31,687 nt of DNA from a virus: positions 1-31,687 of the IMG/VR virus record IMGVR_UViG_3300025168_000024, one strand, 5' to 3'. Under the pieces are notes generated by a model that searched no databases, had not been told where the DNA came from, and was given only the letters and a program-made list of their open reading frames with translations. Positions 1 to 8,620 of this stretch are shown here, piece by piece. How positions within the stretch are numbered: position 1 is the first letter of the stretch; every line of letters starts with the position of its first letter. The translations under genes were made by a program, and so were the position numbers.

Positions 1-127
1 CAATAGAGACTTTTGAGTATAAGAAAGATAAATCAATTATTATTCAAAATAATCTGCCTTATGGAAATAGGTTAGAAAATGGATGGTCTAAGAAAGCTCC
101 GAAAGGTATGGTTGCACTAACGTTAGC
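1..127. repeat. Terminal direct repeat, left copy (circular-assembly overlap)
   Basis: Bases 1-127 are identical to 31561-31687. The repeat lies inside one open reading frame that continues correctly across the junction, so it is most simply the overlap left when a circular or circularly permuted genome was assembled. 127 is a common maximum k-mer size, which suggests an assembler artefact, not a biological terminal repeat. Confidence 0.95.
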
Positions 128-164
128 TGAGATGCGAACCAAATATAGGAACGTGTTAATATGA
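1..164 (+). CDS. HK97 gp10-like neck/tail-completion protein, 3' part (wraps from 31323)
   Basis: This is the C-terminal end of the gene that starts at 31323. Joined across the circle it gives 133 residues. Codons start at base 3, and TGA at 162-164 overlaps the ATG of the next gene (ATGA). The full protein has S-P-V-D-F-G at residues 40-45, like the conserved (S/T)-P-V-D-T-G turn of the HK97 gp10 family, which joins the head connector to the tail. It sits between a head-closure-like gene and a tail-terminator-like gene, where this family is expected. Confidence 0.85.
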   Translation, partial: IETFEYKKDKSIIIQNNLPYGNRLENGWSKKAPKGMVALTLAEMRTKYRNVLI

Positions 165-595
165 CTTATGCATTAGAGCGAAAAGCGATTGAGGTGTATT
201 TAAGCGCTCAATGGGGAACAACAACTCCAATAGGTTTCGATGGTCATGAGTTCAGCCCTTCTTTTAATAGTATTCGAGTATCAATAGAAAACGGTTTAAC
301 TATGCAAGGATCTATTGGTGCAAATACGAACAGAATAGATTATACTGGCATTGTAACTATCCAGATCTTTACGGAGAACGGCAAGGGATCGGAGACTTGG
401 AGAGGTTACGCAGAAACATTAGACGGTATTTTCTTTGATAAAAGGATTGCGAATACGGGTGCAATAGCGACTACAAACGAATTTATTAGATTCTCACCAG
501 ATCAACAGCACCCATATATTTCTGGCGAGGTTTCTGATATACCATTTAACATTGCAACTTTTGTCGTACCTTTTGTGCGATACGAGTTTAAATAA
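161..595 (+). CDS. Tail terminator-like protein (DUF4128 type)
   Basis: A 144-residue protein without membrane segments or Cys clusters, rich in beta-type sequence with hydrophobic alternation near residues 60-70 (TGIVTIQIFTENG). Length and pattern match the phage tail-terminator family (DUF4128, lambda gpU-like), which caps the tail tube at its head-proximal end. Its start overlaps the preceding gp10-like gene by 4 bases, suggesting translational coupling. The next gene encodes the tail tube, the normal order. The family call rests on pattern and synteny, and direct homology was not searched. Confidence 0.7.
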   Translation: MTYALERKAIEVYLSAQWGTTTPIGFDGHEFSPSFNSIRVSIENGLTMQGSIGANTNRIDYTGIVTIQIFTENGKGSETWRGYAETLDGIFFDKRIANTGAIATTNEFIRFSPDQQHPYISGEVSDIPFNIATFVVPFVRYEFK

Positions 596-607
596 GGAGG
601 CCACAAC

Positions 608-1555
608 ATGACTGGCATTGCATCTAATCAGCTACGGAGCGCGTTTGTGGCTGAATCAACAGTGGGAACTACTCCCTCATCACCATCGTTCACAACAAGC
701 GATGTTCCAATAAATATGACTGCTGCTCCAAATGTAATCGAGCATCGATCACTCGCAGCAAAAGGCGAAGCTGTAGAAACGGCTATCGCAGGAATTGATG
801 TCACTGGTTCTATGTCAGGCACATTAGTTTATGGAGCTTACGACACATTCCTTGAGAGCTTGCTTCAAGGCGCTTATTCAACAAACGTATTAAAAAGTGC
901 AAAGGCAACTAAAACGGTTACTGTAGAGAACGGAATAAACGCAGGAGTTGGCGGTACGCTTACAATGATGCGTTACACAGGTGTCGAGGCAACTGGTGGA
1001 TCATTAACTCTTGCTTCCAATGCAGAGATCGGGTTTTCATTTGATCTCACTGGCATAGGTTCACTTGATACGACAACATCTGCAATCGGTAGCTCATCAT
1101 ATACAGATCAAACCGAAAGAGCGCCTTTAACATCAGGTGTTGACGTTGGAACGATAGCATTTGCAGGGTACACACTAGACGCTTTTGAGAGTGCGACTAT
1201 CAACTTCAACTATGAAGGCAGAGAAGCACAAACAAAGCTAGGAAGCTCTTTTACTAAGGATGGCATTACAAGAGGAGCTTTGCTTCCTGAGATAACTGCT
1301 CGTGTTTATGTAGATACTAACTTTGCAACTTTGTATAATGCAGCAAGAGATACAAATCACTCGCTCTTTGCAGTTACTTTTCCATTAGGTTCAGTATCGA
1401 GTAAAAAATACACTCTTGTATTTCCTAAGTGTAAGTTTGTGGGATCTAATATTGACTTCACTGGCACTAATGCAATGCAGGACGTAACAATCCGAGCAAT
1501 GTATGACGAAGCTACCGAGGATGCGTCAGTAAAACTAACGAGAGCAGTTTCATGA
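608..1555 (+). CDS. Major tail tube protein
   Basis: A 315-residue protein rich in Ser, Thr, Gly and Ala, with an N-terminal stretch (SAFVAESTVGTTPSSPSF, residues 11-28) characteristic of phage tail tube proteins of the TTP_2 kind. It would polymerise as hexameric rings around the tape measure to build the non-contractile tube. AAGGAGG at 595-601 is a strong ribosome-binding site 6 bases before the ATG, fitting a highly expressed structural protein. It follows the tail-terminator-like gene and precedes the chaperone pair. Its TGA overlaps the ATG of a small gene at 1552. Confidence 0.85.
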   Translation: MTGIASNQLRSAFVAESTVGTTPSSPSFTTSDVPINMTAAPNVIEHRSLAAKGEAVETAIAGIDVTGSMSGTLVYGAYDTFLESLLQGAYSTNVLKSAKATKTVTVENGINAGVGGTLTMMRYTGVEATGGSLTLASNAEIGFSFDLTGIGSLDTTTSAIGSSSYTDQTERAPLTSGVDVGTIAFAGYTLDAFESATINFNYEGREAQTKLGSSFTKDGITRGALLPEITARVYVDTNFATLYNAARDTNHSLFAVTFPLGSVSSKKYTLVFPKCKFVGSNIDFTGTNAMQDVTIRAMYDEATEDASVKLTRAVS

Positions 1556-1707
1556 TTGCTGTTCGTAAATTTCACGGAACTGTCGATGGTAAAGAGAAAA
1601 CTTTTTACGTTGGCGATCAAATTGATGCTAAGACTGTCAAAGAGTTAGGGTTGGCCGACAAACCCGAACTAGCCAAGGAATCCAAGGCTAAGAAAACACA
1701 AGAATAG
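1552..1707 (+). CDS. Small conserved-position protein after tail tube (51 aa)
   Basis: A 51-residue Lys-rich protein beginning MIAVRKFHGTVDG and ending in a Lys-rich tail. It starts by ATGA overlap with the tail tube stop, a strong sign of coupled translation. The N-terminal half resembles a small beta unit and the C-terminus is charged. A small protein here is common in marine siphoviruses, possibly tail-tube associated. I do not recognise its function. The reading frame is clean and coupled, so I consider the gene real. Confidence 0.65.
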   Translation: MIAVRKFHGTVDGKEKTFYVGDQIDAKTVKELGLADKPELAKESKAKKTQE

Positions 1708-1716
1708 CTAGCTATA

Positions 1717-1760
1717 GTGGGGTGGGTTGTCGGTATTCCTGCCCCACACAAAACCGACAA
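1717..1760 (+). promoter_or_regulatory. Interleaved inverted repeats forming a possible H-type pseudoknot upstream of tail chaperone
   Basis: GTGGGG (1717-1722) can pair with CCCCAC (1742-1747), and TTGTCGGT (1727-1734) with ACCGACAA (1753-1760). The two stems interleave, the arrangement of an H-type pseudoknot, with short connecting loops (about 4, 7 and 5 bases). They could instead be two mutually exclusive hairpins. The second stem ends one base before the AGGAG ribosome site at 1761-1765 of the gene starting at 1772. No U-run follows, so it does not look like a terminator. A translational control element is the likeliest reading. Confidence 0.55.
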
Positions 1761-1771
1761 AGGAGACACCG

Positions 1772-2251
1772 ATGCTTAAACTAAAGAAACCTCAATTATC
1801 AGATATGGTTTTTGAGAGTAATTTTTCCCCTGATATGGACTTTCTAGCTGATAAGGGCAAAACATATATCTCGATCAAATGTCGAGCAGGAGGTTGGGCG
1901 AACCCTGATTTAACAGTAAAACGTGAACAAGTGGTATTATATCAGGAAATGCAAACCCTCAAAGCAACTAAAATGATTGATAACGAGGATAAATACACAA
2001 AATTTAAGTTTGATTCCGATAAGGAAGTTGGCAAGAAGTTATTTGAAGCTCTTTATGATACTTGCGTTGTTTCATGGGAGACTAATATACAAAACGATGG
2101 CACTAAGATGATATGTGATAGGGATCATTTTCTGGCGCTTGCCGATGCTAAAATAAATGAATTATCCCAGTTTTTTATGGATTGGGCAAAGTACGTTGAT
2201 GAGTTAGGTAATTTTAGACAGGAAGTCGAAGAGGAAACGGTAAAAAACTAA
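1772..2251 (+). CDS. Tail assembly chaperone, short form (lambda gpG-like)
   Basis: A 159-residue acidic protein in the position of lambda gpG, between tail tube and tape measure. The start is the ATG at 1772, preceded by AGGAG (1761-1765, spacing 6). An in-frame TTG at 1727 would add 15 residues but lies inside the RNA structure and has no ribosome site. The C-terminus is acidic and ends GTA AAA AAC TAA, which contains a -1 slippery heptamer just before the stop. In this family the short form and the frameshifted long form bind the tape measure and tail tube subunits during assembly and are absent from the finished tail. Confidence 0.85.
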   Translation: MLKLKKPQLSDMVFESNFSPDMDFLADKGKTYISIKCRAGGWANPDLTVKREQVVLYQEMQTLKATKMIDNEDKYTKFKFDSDKEVGKKLFEALYDTCVVSWETNIQNDGTKMICDRDHFLALADAKINELSQFFMDWAKYVDELGNFRQEVEEETVKN

Positions 2252-2556
2252 TCGAGGCGCTTCTATGGTCTTTTAAGTACTCTGCAAAGGATGAGGCTTA
2301 CTTGATGGCAAAGGGCGCAATAGAGGTCAGAAATAAACCTAATCCTCAAAATATGATGTATTGGATTGGATATAACGATTTGAGACAAGGGCGGCAAATA
2401 GGATATTCTGGGTTTTCCCCTATACCGTTCAGTGAAATTATGTCATATTGCTCTCATATTGGTCTTGATGATCCTATTGAACGCCAAAGTTTTGCTCGTT
2501 GCATGATGGCCTTAGATATTACGGAGCGTAATTATTATGACAACATTAAGCCTTAA
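1772..2556 (+). CDS. Tail assembly chaperone, long form by -1 frameshift (lambda gpGT-like)
   Basis: Slippage at A AAA AAC (2242-2248) moves the ribosome to the -1 frame, which reads on without a stop to 2556. The product is about 261 residues: all 159 of the short form plus 102 new ones. The added part contains YWIGYNDLRQGRQIGYSGFS followed by a PIPFSEI-like stretch, typical of the T-domain of gpGT-type chaperones. The -1 frame is closed upstream by TAG at 2215-2217, so the shift must occur within 2218-2251, and the only suitable heptamer there is this one. Its end overlaps the tape measure start by 20 bases. Confidence 0.82.
2242..2248 (+). other. Programmed -1 ribosomal frameshift site A AAA AAC
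   Basis: The zero-frame codons are GTA AAA AAC TAA, which fits the X XXY YYZ rule, and the stop codon follows directly. The downstream -1 frame encodes a recognisable chaperone T-domain. No convincing stimulatory stem-loop was seen just downstream. The adjacent stop or the sequence of six A may suffice. Confidence 0.82.
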
Positions 2557-4132
2557 TATCGATGCTAGAGGCGCTCAGAAGGGCGCTAAAGATTTTAAAC
2601 GAGCTACCGATCAAGTTAAAACGTCAGCAATGCAAGCCGATAGCGCTGTTGATAAGATGGGTGCAAGCGTTGCTAAAACTGGCAAATCAATGTCAGGTAG
2701 AAATACCTTCATATTCCAAAACACTGCGAACCAGTTAGGCGACATCGCGGTACAGGCATCGATGGGAACAAATATGTTCCGAGTGCTTGGTATGCAAGTA
2801 CCTCAAATCGCAGGAGGCTTTGCGCTTCTTGGTGGCTCTCTTGGCGTTGTTGCTCCTGCACTTGGTGTTATTGCAGCTATTGTTTTTCCTATTCTTGCTT
2901 TGAGAGGTTTTGGTAAATCAGCAGGAGATGCAGCAGAAGAATTAAACAAAGTCGCAGATGCTATAAATGATTTAAAAGGTTTAGATAAGATAATTAAAAA
3001 CAATATTACTTTGCCAATCGATAAAGCAACAGATGCAACACAAAGATTAATAGATAGATTGAGAAGGCAAAAGTTTGAGGTTGTTAGAGGTGGAGTTTTA
3101 GATGGCCTTGCGCCTGCATTAGAACCATTTAAAACGCAAGTTCAAGATGTAACTAGTGAGATTAATCTTTTAAATTTTACTATCGGAAGAATGGAGGGAA
3201 TTGAATTTGAGAAAAGGCCTCTCGCAATAGTTAAAGAGCTTATCGCTCAGAAAGATCAAGTTGAGGCGCTTAATTTAGAACTGTTAGAAAGTAAGCAAGT
3301 AGTTGACGCAATTAATGACGCATTTAGTCAATCAACGAGTGCAAGAGCATTAGCAGAGAATCTATTATTAGCGAGAGAATCTATTGAAAATATGGAAGTA
3401 GATTCTAAGGAGCTACTCAAAACTTTTGATTCGGTTTTAGAAAGTAGTGGATTGCAAAACTTGCTGTTACAAAAACGAGAGGCTTTGCAAATAAAAATTA
3501 CGAAAGACCGAACAGAGGCAAATAAAGAAGCCGAAGAAAGCACAAAAAGACTTACACAAGAATTTGAGAGACAACTTAAAGCAACGCGACAAAGAATGCA
3601 GCCAATCCAAGATGCTGCTGATATGATTGGAAACTCATTTGAACGAGCCTTTATGAGTGCAATCGATGGAAGTATGTCAGCCAAAGATGCTTTCAGATCA
3701 ATGGCATCAACTATAATAGCAGAACTTTATAGAATATTTATCATCAAGAAGATCACAGGTTTTATATCTAGTTTCGTTGCCGATCCTGCTATGTTTGCAG
3801 GGTTAGGTGGAGGTGGGGCTGTAACTGGCCCTCGGATTAGACCGACTTCATTTGATGGTGGTGGATACACTGGAAACGGCCCTCGATCAGGTGGATTAGA
3901 TGGTCGAGGTGGCTTTATGGCTATGCTTCACCCAAATGAAACAGTTGTAGATCACTCAAGAGGAAACTCTGGTGGTGAGGTCGTAGTAAATCAAACTATC
4001 AATGTGACTACTGGAGTTCAGCAAACCGTCAGAACCGAAATACAAACACTGCTTCCACAGATAGCCGAGGCAAGTAAGGCGGCTGTTTTGGATGCTCGGA
4101 GAAGGGGTGGCAGCTTTGCCAATGCGTTCTAA
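2537..4132 (+). CDS. Tail tape measure protein
   Basis: A 531-residue protein in the position that defines tail length. The N-terminus is helical with Lys/Ala-rich repeats (residues 10-50), followed by a hydrophobic segment at about 91-122 and a long coiled-coil-type region (about 170-370). The Gly-rich C-terminus contains GGGYTG and the MLHPNETVVDHS stretch seen in lambda-type tape measures. Using the usual rule of about 1.5 angstroms per residue, the tail would be short, roughly 80 nm. The ATG lies inside the frameshifted chaperone frame, overlapping by 20 bases, as in many siphoviruses. Confidence 0.9.
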   Translation: MTTLSLNIDARGAQKGAKDFKRATDQVKTSAMQADSAVDKMGASVAKTGKSMSGRNTFIFQNTANQLGDIAVQASMGTNMFRVLGMQVPQIAGGFALLGGSLGVVAPALGVIAAIVFPILALRGFGKSAGDAAEELNKVADAINDLKGLDKIIKNNITLPIDKATDATQRLIDRLRRQKFEVVRGGVLDGLAPALEPFKTQVQDVTSEINLLNFTIGRMEGIEFEKRPLAIVKELIAQKDQVEALNLELLESKQVVDAINDAFSQSTSARALAENLLLARESIENMEVDSKELLKTFDSVLESSGLQNLLLQKREALQIKITKDRTEANKEAEESTKRLTQEFERQLKATRQRMQPIQDAADMIGNSFERAFMSAIDGSMSAKDAFRSMASTIIAELYRIFIIKKITGFISSFVADPAMFAGLGGGGAVTGPRIRPTSFDGGGYTGNGPRSGGLDGRGGFMAMLHPNETVVDHSRGNSGGEVVVNQTINVTTGVQQTVRTEIQTLLPQIAEASKAAVLDARRRGGSFANAF

Positions 4133-4753
4133 ATGGCTATAACTTATCCTTTAACACTTCCATCGCACACAGGTATTCGAAATATTACGCTCAGAGCAGT
4201 TAATACTGTCGGAATGAGTATGTCGCCTTTTACCTATCAACAACAGGCGGTGGCTCATGCAGGGCAAAGATGGGAAGTAGATGTGACGCTTCCCTCGATG
4301 AATAGAGCAGACGCAGAACAGTGGGTTGCTTTTCTCGTTAGCTTACGAGGTAGATTCGGCACATTTACGCTTGGAGATCCTGTCGGTGCAAGTCCTAGAG
4401 GTTCAGCAGGAGGCACTCCACTCGTAAACGGAGCTAGTCAAATAGGCGGCACGTTAAATATAGATGGTTGCACAAACTCGCAAACAGGATGGCTCAAGGC
4501 AGGAGATTATATACAGTTAGGAACAGCAGGAAGTGCAACGCTTCACAAAGTTCTAGCTGATGTTGATAGTAATGGATCTGGTCAGGTTGCAGTCGATATA
4601 TGGCCTTATATACGAACTGCTCCAAGCGATAATGCAACGGTTGTTGTGACTAATACAGTTGGACGCTTTCGATTAGCTAGTGACGAGCAGAACTGGAGCA
4701 TAAGAGAGACTGCTCTTTATGGAATAACTTTCGGTGGCGTTGAGGCTATCTGA
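4133..4753 (+). CDS. Putative distal tail / minor tail protein
   Basis: A 206-residue beta-rich protein beginning directly after the tape measure stop with no gap. Two regions stand out: MNRADAEQWVAFLVSLRGRF (about residues 57-76), a conserved-looking helix found in tail-tip proteins of marine and temperate siphoviruses, and a following FTLGDP turn. The C-terminus has a tube-like domain (SIRETALYGITFGGVEAI). Position after the tape measure suggests a distal tail protein joining tube and tip. Assignment is from position and pattern only. Confidence 0.6.
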   Translation: MAITYPLTLPSHTGIRNITLRAVNTVGMSMSPFTYQQQAVAHAGQRWEVDVTLPSMNRADAEQWVAFLVSLRGRFGTFTLGDPVGASPRGSAGGTPLVNGASQIGGTLNIDGCTNSQTGWLKAGDYIQLGTAGSATLHKVLADVDSNGSGQVAVDIWPYIRTAPSDNATVVVTNTVGRFRLASDEQNWSIRETALYGITFGGVEAI

Positions 4754-5325
4754 TGACTAGAACGATAATATCATCCATATTAAACGCACTTGATGATTCT
4801 GAAGTTTCTCCGTTTTATGCTGTAGAATTGTTTTTTGATACTGATACTATTCGTGTTTGGACAGGATATGGAGATATTACTATTACTTCTGGAAGCGGTC
4901 AGACATATAATGGTATAGGCGATCTTTTAACAATATCAGATGTACAAGAAAGTCAGGATATAAGCGCAAAAGGAATTACTCTTACTTTAAGCGGTATTCC
5001 ATCAAATTTACTAGTACACGCATTAAATACTCCTTATCAGGGCAGACTTTGTAATCTTCATTTTGGTTTTATAAATTGGTCAAGTCCTGCAAATCAAAAT
5101 GCTATGTTAGCGTTCACTGGTTACATGGACACTATGAATATTGATGAAGGGCCAGAAACATCAACTATAACGACATCCGTTGAGAGTAGATTGATTGACT
5201 TAGAAAAGCCAAGAAATCGCAGATATACGGCTGAAAACCAAAAGCAAAGATTTGCAGGAGATAAAGCATTTGATTTTGTTGAAAGCCTACAAAACCAAAG
5301 ATTACAATGGGGTGGCGGTGGCTGA
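4753..5325 (+). CDS. Putative tail-tip hub protein (GTA gp13 / DUF2163-like position)
   Basis: A 190-residue protein that starts one base inside the stop of the preceding gene (TGATG). The middle shows the SQDISAKGITLTLSGIP stretch (about residues 72-88) and TGYMDTMNIDEGPETSTI, patterns seen in tail hub proteins that sit between the distal tail protein and the NlpC/P60-like protein. Length and gene order match that role. I see no enzymatic motif. The alternative is a general minor tail protein of unknown role. Confidence 0.55.
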   Translation: MTRTIISSILNALDDSEVSPFYAVELFFDTDTIRVWTGYGDITITSGSGQTYNGIGDLLTISDVQESQDISAKGITLTLSGIPSNLLVHALNTPYQGRLCNLHFGFINWSSPANQNAMLAFTGYMDTMNIDEGPETSTITTSVESRLIDLEKPRNRRYTAENQKQRFAGDKAFDFVESLQNQRLQWGGGG

Positions 5326-5756
5326 TGCGTGTTCCAAATTGGGATATTAAGTTAGCTGAATATGTAAACAGCTTGCACGATTATCCTTTTGTTTGGGGCG
5401 AACATGATTGCTTTACGTTTATAAATAAGGCAGTCGAAATTATGCGCGGTCAAGGTTTTGCAGATGATTGCTTAGGTAATTATACGACACCAAAATCTGC
5501 TCTTTTGCATTATAGACGCAAATTAATGCACTTAGAATATGACACAGTTATAGATATGCTTGACGATAGATTAGAACGATTTAAGGGTAGATTTCCATCG
5601 AGGGGTTTTATTGTTGGTCGGCCTGTTGATCAAACGATTGGTGTTTTGCCTGTTGTATTGGGAGTAGTAGTGAGCGATCTAGGTGCTTTCATATGTGATA
5701 ATGGAATGATATTATGGCCTTTAGATGAGAATGATTTGTTTTGGAGCGTTGAATAA
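5325..5756 (+). CDS. Tail-tip cell-wall peptidase-like protein (NlpC/P60-like, DUF6950 type)
   Basis: A 143-residue protein with VWGEHDCFTFINKAVE near residues 24-39. The G-E-H-D-C-F core is the Cys-containing helix start of DUF6950 and NlpC/P60-like tail proteins (lambda gpK position). An in-frame ATG at 5307 lies inside the upstream gene. The ATG at 5325 forms a TGATG junction with the stop of the hub gene and begins nearer the usual family start, so it is preferred. The expected role is local peptidoglycan opening during DNA entry. Catalytic competence is unproven because no clear catalytic His is placed. Confidence 0.65.
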   Translation: MRVPNWDIKLAEYVNSLHDYPFVWGEHDCFTFINKAVEIMRGQGFADDCLGNYTTPKSALLHYRRKLMHLEYDTVIDMLDDRLERFKGRFPSRGFIVGRPVDQTIGVLPVVLGVVVSDLGAFICDNGMILWPLDENDLFWSVE

Positions 5757-8620
5757 TGCCACAGTTTGTTATTCCAATTATAGCAGGAGTAGTCGGATCA
5801 ACAGCGGTGGCTGCTGTTATATATTATGTTGGCGCAACTGTTATCACTTCATACGCTCTCAATGCTCTCTCAAAAAAAGCTACGAGGAAAGCAGCAGCAG
5901 CAGCCGCATCAGCACAAGCAGCCCAGAAGGGTTATGGATCAACTGTTAATGCTGTTGTTCCTGCGGCTGATCATGCAATCGTCTATGGAGTGCATCGTGT
6001 CGGTGGTATTATTTTTTATCGTTCTATTACAGACGATCAAAAGTATCTGCATACCTTGATTGCTTTGGCAGGACATGAATGTGCTGAAATTATCGATGTA
6101 TTTGCAGGAAATGTTACTCTTTCTTTAGACGGTAGCGGTTTCGCTACTAATGATGAATTTCAGATCAAGGATGATGATGGAAACGTAGTTAATTCAGCAT
6201 TACGAATAAAGAAACATTTAGGCACAAATAATCAACCTGCTGACACTGATTTAGTGGCTGAAGATACTGCATGGACAACTGCACATCAGGCAAAAGGTAT
6301 TTGTTATATTTATGTCAGGGCTGAATTTGATACTTCTGTATTTCCTCAAGGATTACCAATATTTAGCGCAACCGTAAGAGGTAAAAAAGTATATGATCCA
6401 AGAACAACATCAACAGCATGGTCTTCTAATGCTGCTTTATGTTTGCGAGACTATTTATTGTCAGATTATGGGCTTGGTGTAGCAGGAACAGAAATAAATG
6501 ATACTATATTTTCCACAGCCGCTAATGTTTGTGATGAAAATGTAAGTGTAGTAAGGGGAGGAAACGAAAATAGATATCAAACTCATGGATCATTTGTCAC
6601 CTCTTTACCACCAGACGATGTTATCACTGATCTTGTGGCATCTATGGCAGGAACAATTTTTTATAGTCAAGGTGAATGGGGTGTCAAAGCAGGAGAATTT
6701 ACATCATCAGTTTTGACGCTTACTGAGGATGATTTAAGAAGTAACTTACAAGTCAACACTCGGCATAGTCGAAGAGATAATTTTAATGCTGTTTCGGGTA
6801 TGTTTGCAGGCTTTGAATCAGATTATCAGCCGACAGACTACCCAATAGTCACATCAAGCACTTTTGAAACTGTTGATGGTGGTGAGAGAATAATCCAAGA
6901 CATTCCGTTGCCGTTTACTCCAACAGCATCTGCAGCGCAAAGAATAGCTAAAATTGCATTATACAAACAACGTGAACAACTTACTTTATCTGGCACGTTT
7001 GGTCTTAGAGCATTACAGCTTCAAATCGGTGATATCATAAGTCTAACAAACACAAGGCTTGGATTTAGCTCTAAGACTTTTGAAGTAGCTGACTGGAGTT
7101 TTGGGATTTCTCAAGATAAGGCTTTAGAGGTCACTATGGTTTTGCGTGAGATAAGTTCAGCCGTTTACGATTGGAACGCAGAAGAAACAGCCTTTGAACT
7201 TAATTCCACAACTCTCCCATCTGCAACCGATCTCCCAACTGTCGGACTAGGAGTTGATTTTGATCTGCGAGTTGTTAATCAAGCAGCCGTTGGTGTTCTT
7301 ATTATAGATGTTACATCCAATGAGCCATATGCAGTTGAATTTGAGGCTCAATATAAGAGAACTAGCGACACTAATTTTATTTCCGTAGGTAAGCAAAGAA
7401 ATGGATTATTCGAAGTAACTGGATTAGGTGATGATACTTATGATGTTAGGGCTAGAGCTTTTAATTCTTTTGGTGCAGCAGGGCCGTTTACCTCAATAGC
7501 AGGAAAGCAATTAACAGCCTTTGCAAGTCCACCAGATAACGTGACAAACTTCACTGGTAACGTAACAGGTAGCGCTTTGAATCTATCTTGGACACCAGTA
7601 AGCAATGCTGATTTATCGCACTATAAAGTCAGGTTTTCATCGGAGACTTCTGGCGCAAGCTATCAAAATGCAGTTGGCATAGTTGATAAGATTGCCCGTC
7701 CTGCAAATACGGCTGTTGTTCCTGCTAAAACAGGTACTTATTTCTTAAAGGCTGTTGATAAAATAGGCGGTGTTTCGGCAGCGGCTGCAAGTTTCGTTGT
7801 GCTAGTCGATCCAAACAACGTAGAGAACTTTAATGCTATTCAAACAATACAAGAAGATCCTGTCTTCGCAGGGGCTAGAAGCAATGTCGTAGTCTTAGAA
7901 GATAGTGAGGGCGATTATCTGGCTTTGGATACCGTAGATCAATTCGATAGCGGAACAGGCAATTTTGATGATGGTCTTGGTTTATTTGATGGATTTTCTG
8001 GAACGGTGACATCTGGAACATACGATTTTAATACAACGGTTGATTTTGGTGAAGTATATACAAGCCGAATATACCCGAAATTCAAGGTGGATTATTTAGA
8101 TTATGTTAACGATTTCGACAGTGCCACAGGGCTTTTTGATGCTCGTCTTGGAGATTTTGACGGAGATCCTGCCCAGTTTGACGTAACATCAGCAAGGTTT
8201 GAATTGCGCCACACTAATGATGATCCATCTGGTTCACCAACTTATACAGCGTATCAGCCGTTTATCGTTGCAGATATAACAGCCAGAGCGATGCAATTCA
8301 GATGTATATTAGAATGCACAAATGGCGCGGCTTCTCCTGCTATTAGAGAACTTAGAGCAGAAATTGATATGCCAGAGCGAACACAGTCAGAAGTAGATAT
8401 AACATTTACTGGAACTAAAGCGGTTACATTCCCTACTAAGTTCAAGGGAGTTCCTGCTTTGGGATTGTCGTTGGCGAACTTGGCAGATGGTGAGAGATAT
8501 GTTATTACGAATAAAACCAGAGCAGGATTTGATATAGAAGTATTTTCTGGTAGTAGTACAAGCACAAACTCAGTTACACTTGACTATGTGGCTAAAGGAT
8601 TTGGTAAGGAGATCGTTTAA
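5756..8620 (+). CDS. J-like tail tip attachment protein
   Basis: The largest protein, 954 residues. A hydrophobic N-terminal segment (about 5-37) is followed by an Ala-rich linker. A J-like tip domain then covers roughly 80-480, with motifs such as RIKKHLGTNN and a DYLLSDYGLG stretch typical of phage tip proteins. A fibronectin type III domain begins near residue 593 (DNVTNFTGNVTGSALNLSW). The C-terminal part repeats short DFDSATGLFD-like units, probably beta structure. It would form the central tip trimer and carry receptor specificity or anchor the next fibre. The start overlaps the upstream stop by one base. Confidence 0.82.
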   Translation: MPQFVIPIIAGVVGSTAVAAVIYYVGATVITSYALNALSKKATRKAAAAAASAQAAQKGYGSTVNAVVPAADHAIVYGVHRVGGIIFYRSITDDQKYLHTLIALAGHECAEIIDVFAGNVTLSLDGSGFATNDEFQIKDDDGNVVNSALRIKKHLGTNNQPADTDLVAEDTAWTTAHQAKGICYIYVRAEFDTSVFPQGLPIFSATVRGKKVYDPRTTSTAWSSNAALCLRDYLLSDYGLGVAGTEINDTIFSTAANVCDENVSVVRGGNENRYQTHGSFVTSLPPDDVITDLVASMAGTIFYSQGEWGVKAGEFTSSVLTLTEDDLRSNLQVNTRHSRRDNFNAVSGMFAGFESDYQPTDYPIVTSSTFETVDGGERIIQDIPLPFTPTASAAQRIAKIALYKQREQLTLSGTFGLRALQLQIGDIISLTNTRLGFSSKTFEVADWSFGISQDKALEVTMVLREISSAVYDWNAEETAFELNSTTLPSATDLPTVGLGVDFDLRVVNQAAVGVLIIDVTSNEPYAVEFEAQYKRTSDTNFISVGKQRNGLFEVTGLGDDTYDVRARAFNSFGAAGPFTSIAGKQLTAFASPPDNVTNFTGNVTGSALNLSWTPVSNADLSHYKVRFSSETSGASYQNAVGIVDKIARPANTAVVPAKTGTYFLKAVDKIGGVSAAAASFVVLVDPNNVENFNAIQTIQEDPVFAGARSNVVVLEDSEGDYLALDTVDQFDSGTGNFDDGLGLFDGFSGTVTSGTYDFNTTVDFGEVYTSRIYPKFKVDYLDYVNDFDSATGLFDARLGDFDGDPAQFDVTSARFELRHTNDDPSGSPTYTAYQPFIVADITARAMQFRCILECTNGAASPAIRELRAEIDMPERTQSEVDITFTGTKAVTFPTKFKGVPALGLSLANLADGERYVITNKTRAGFDIEVFSGSSTSTNSVTLDYVAKGFGKEIV

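Noticed and set aside
1727-1771. Longer tail-chaperone start at TTG 1727
   Set aside because: No ribosome site, and it would read through the RNA structure. ATG 1772 has AGGAG at proper spacing.
5725-6059. Short plus-strand frames overlapping the start of the J-like gene
   Set aside because: They are shadows of the large gene, with compositions unlike the other proteins and no ribosome sites.
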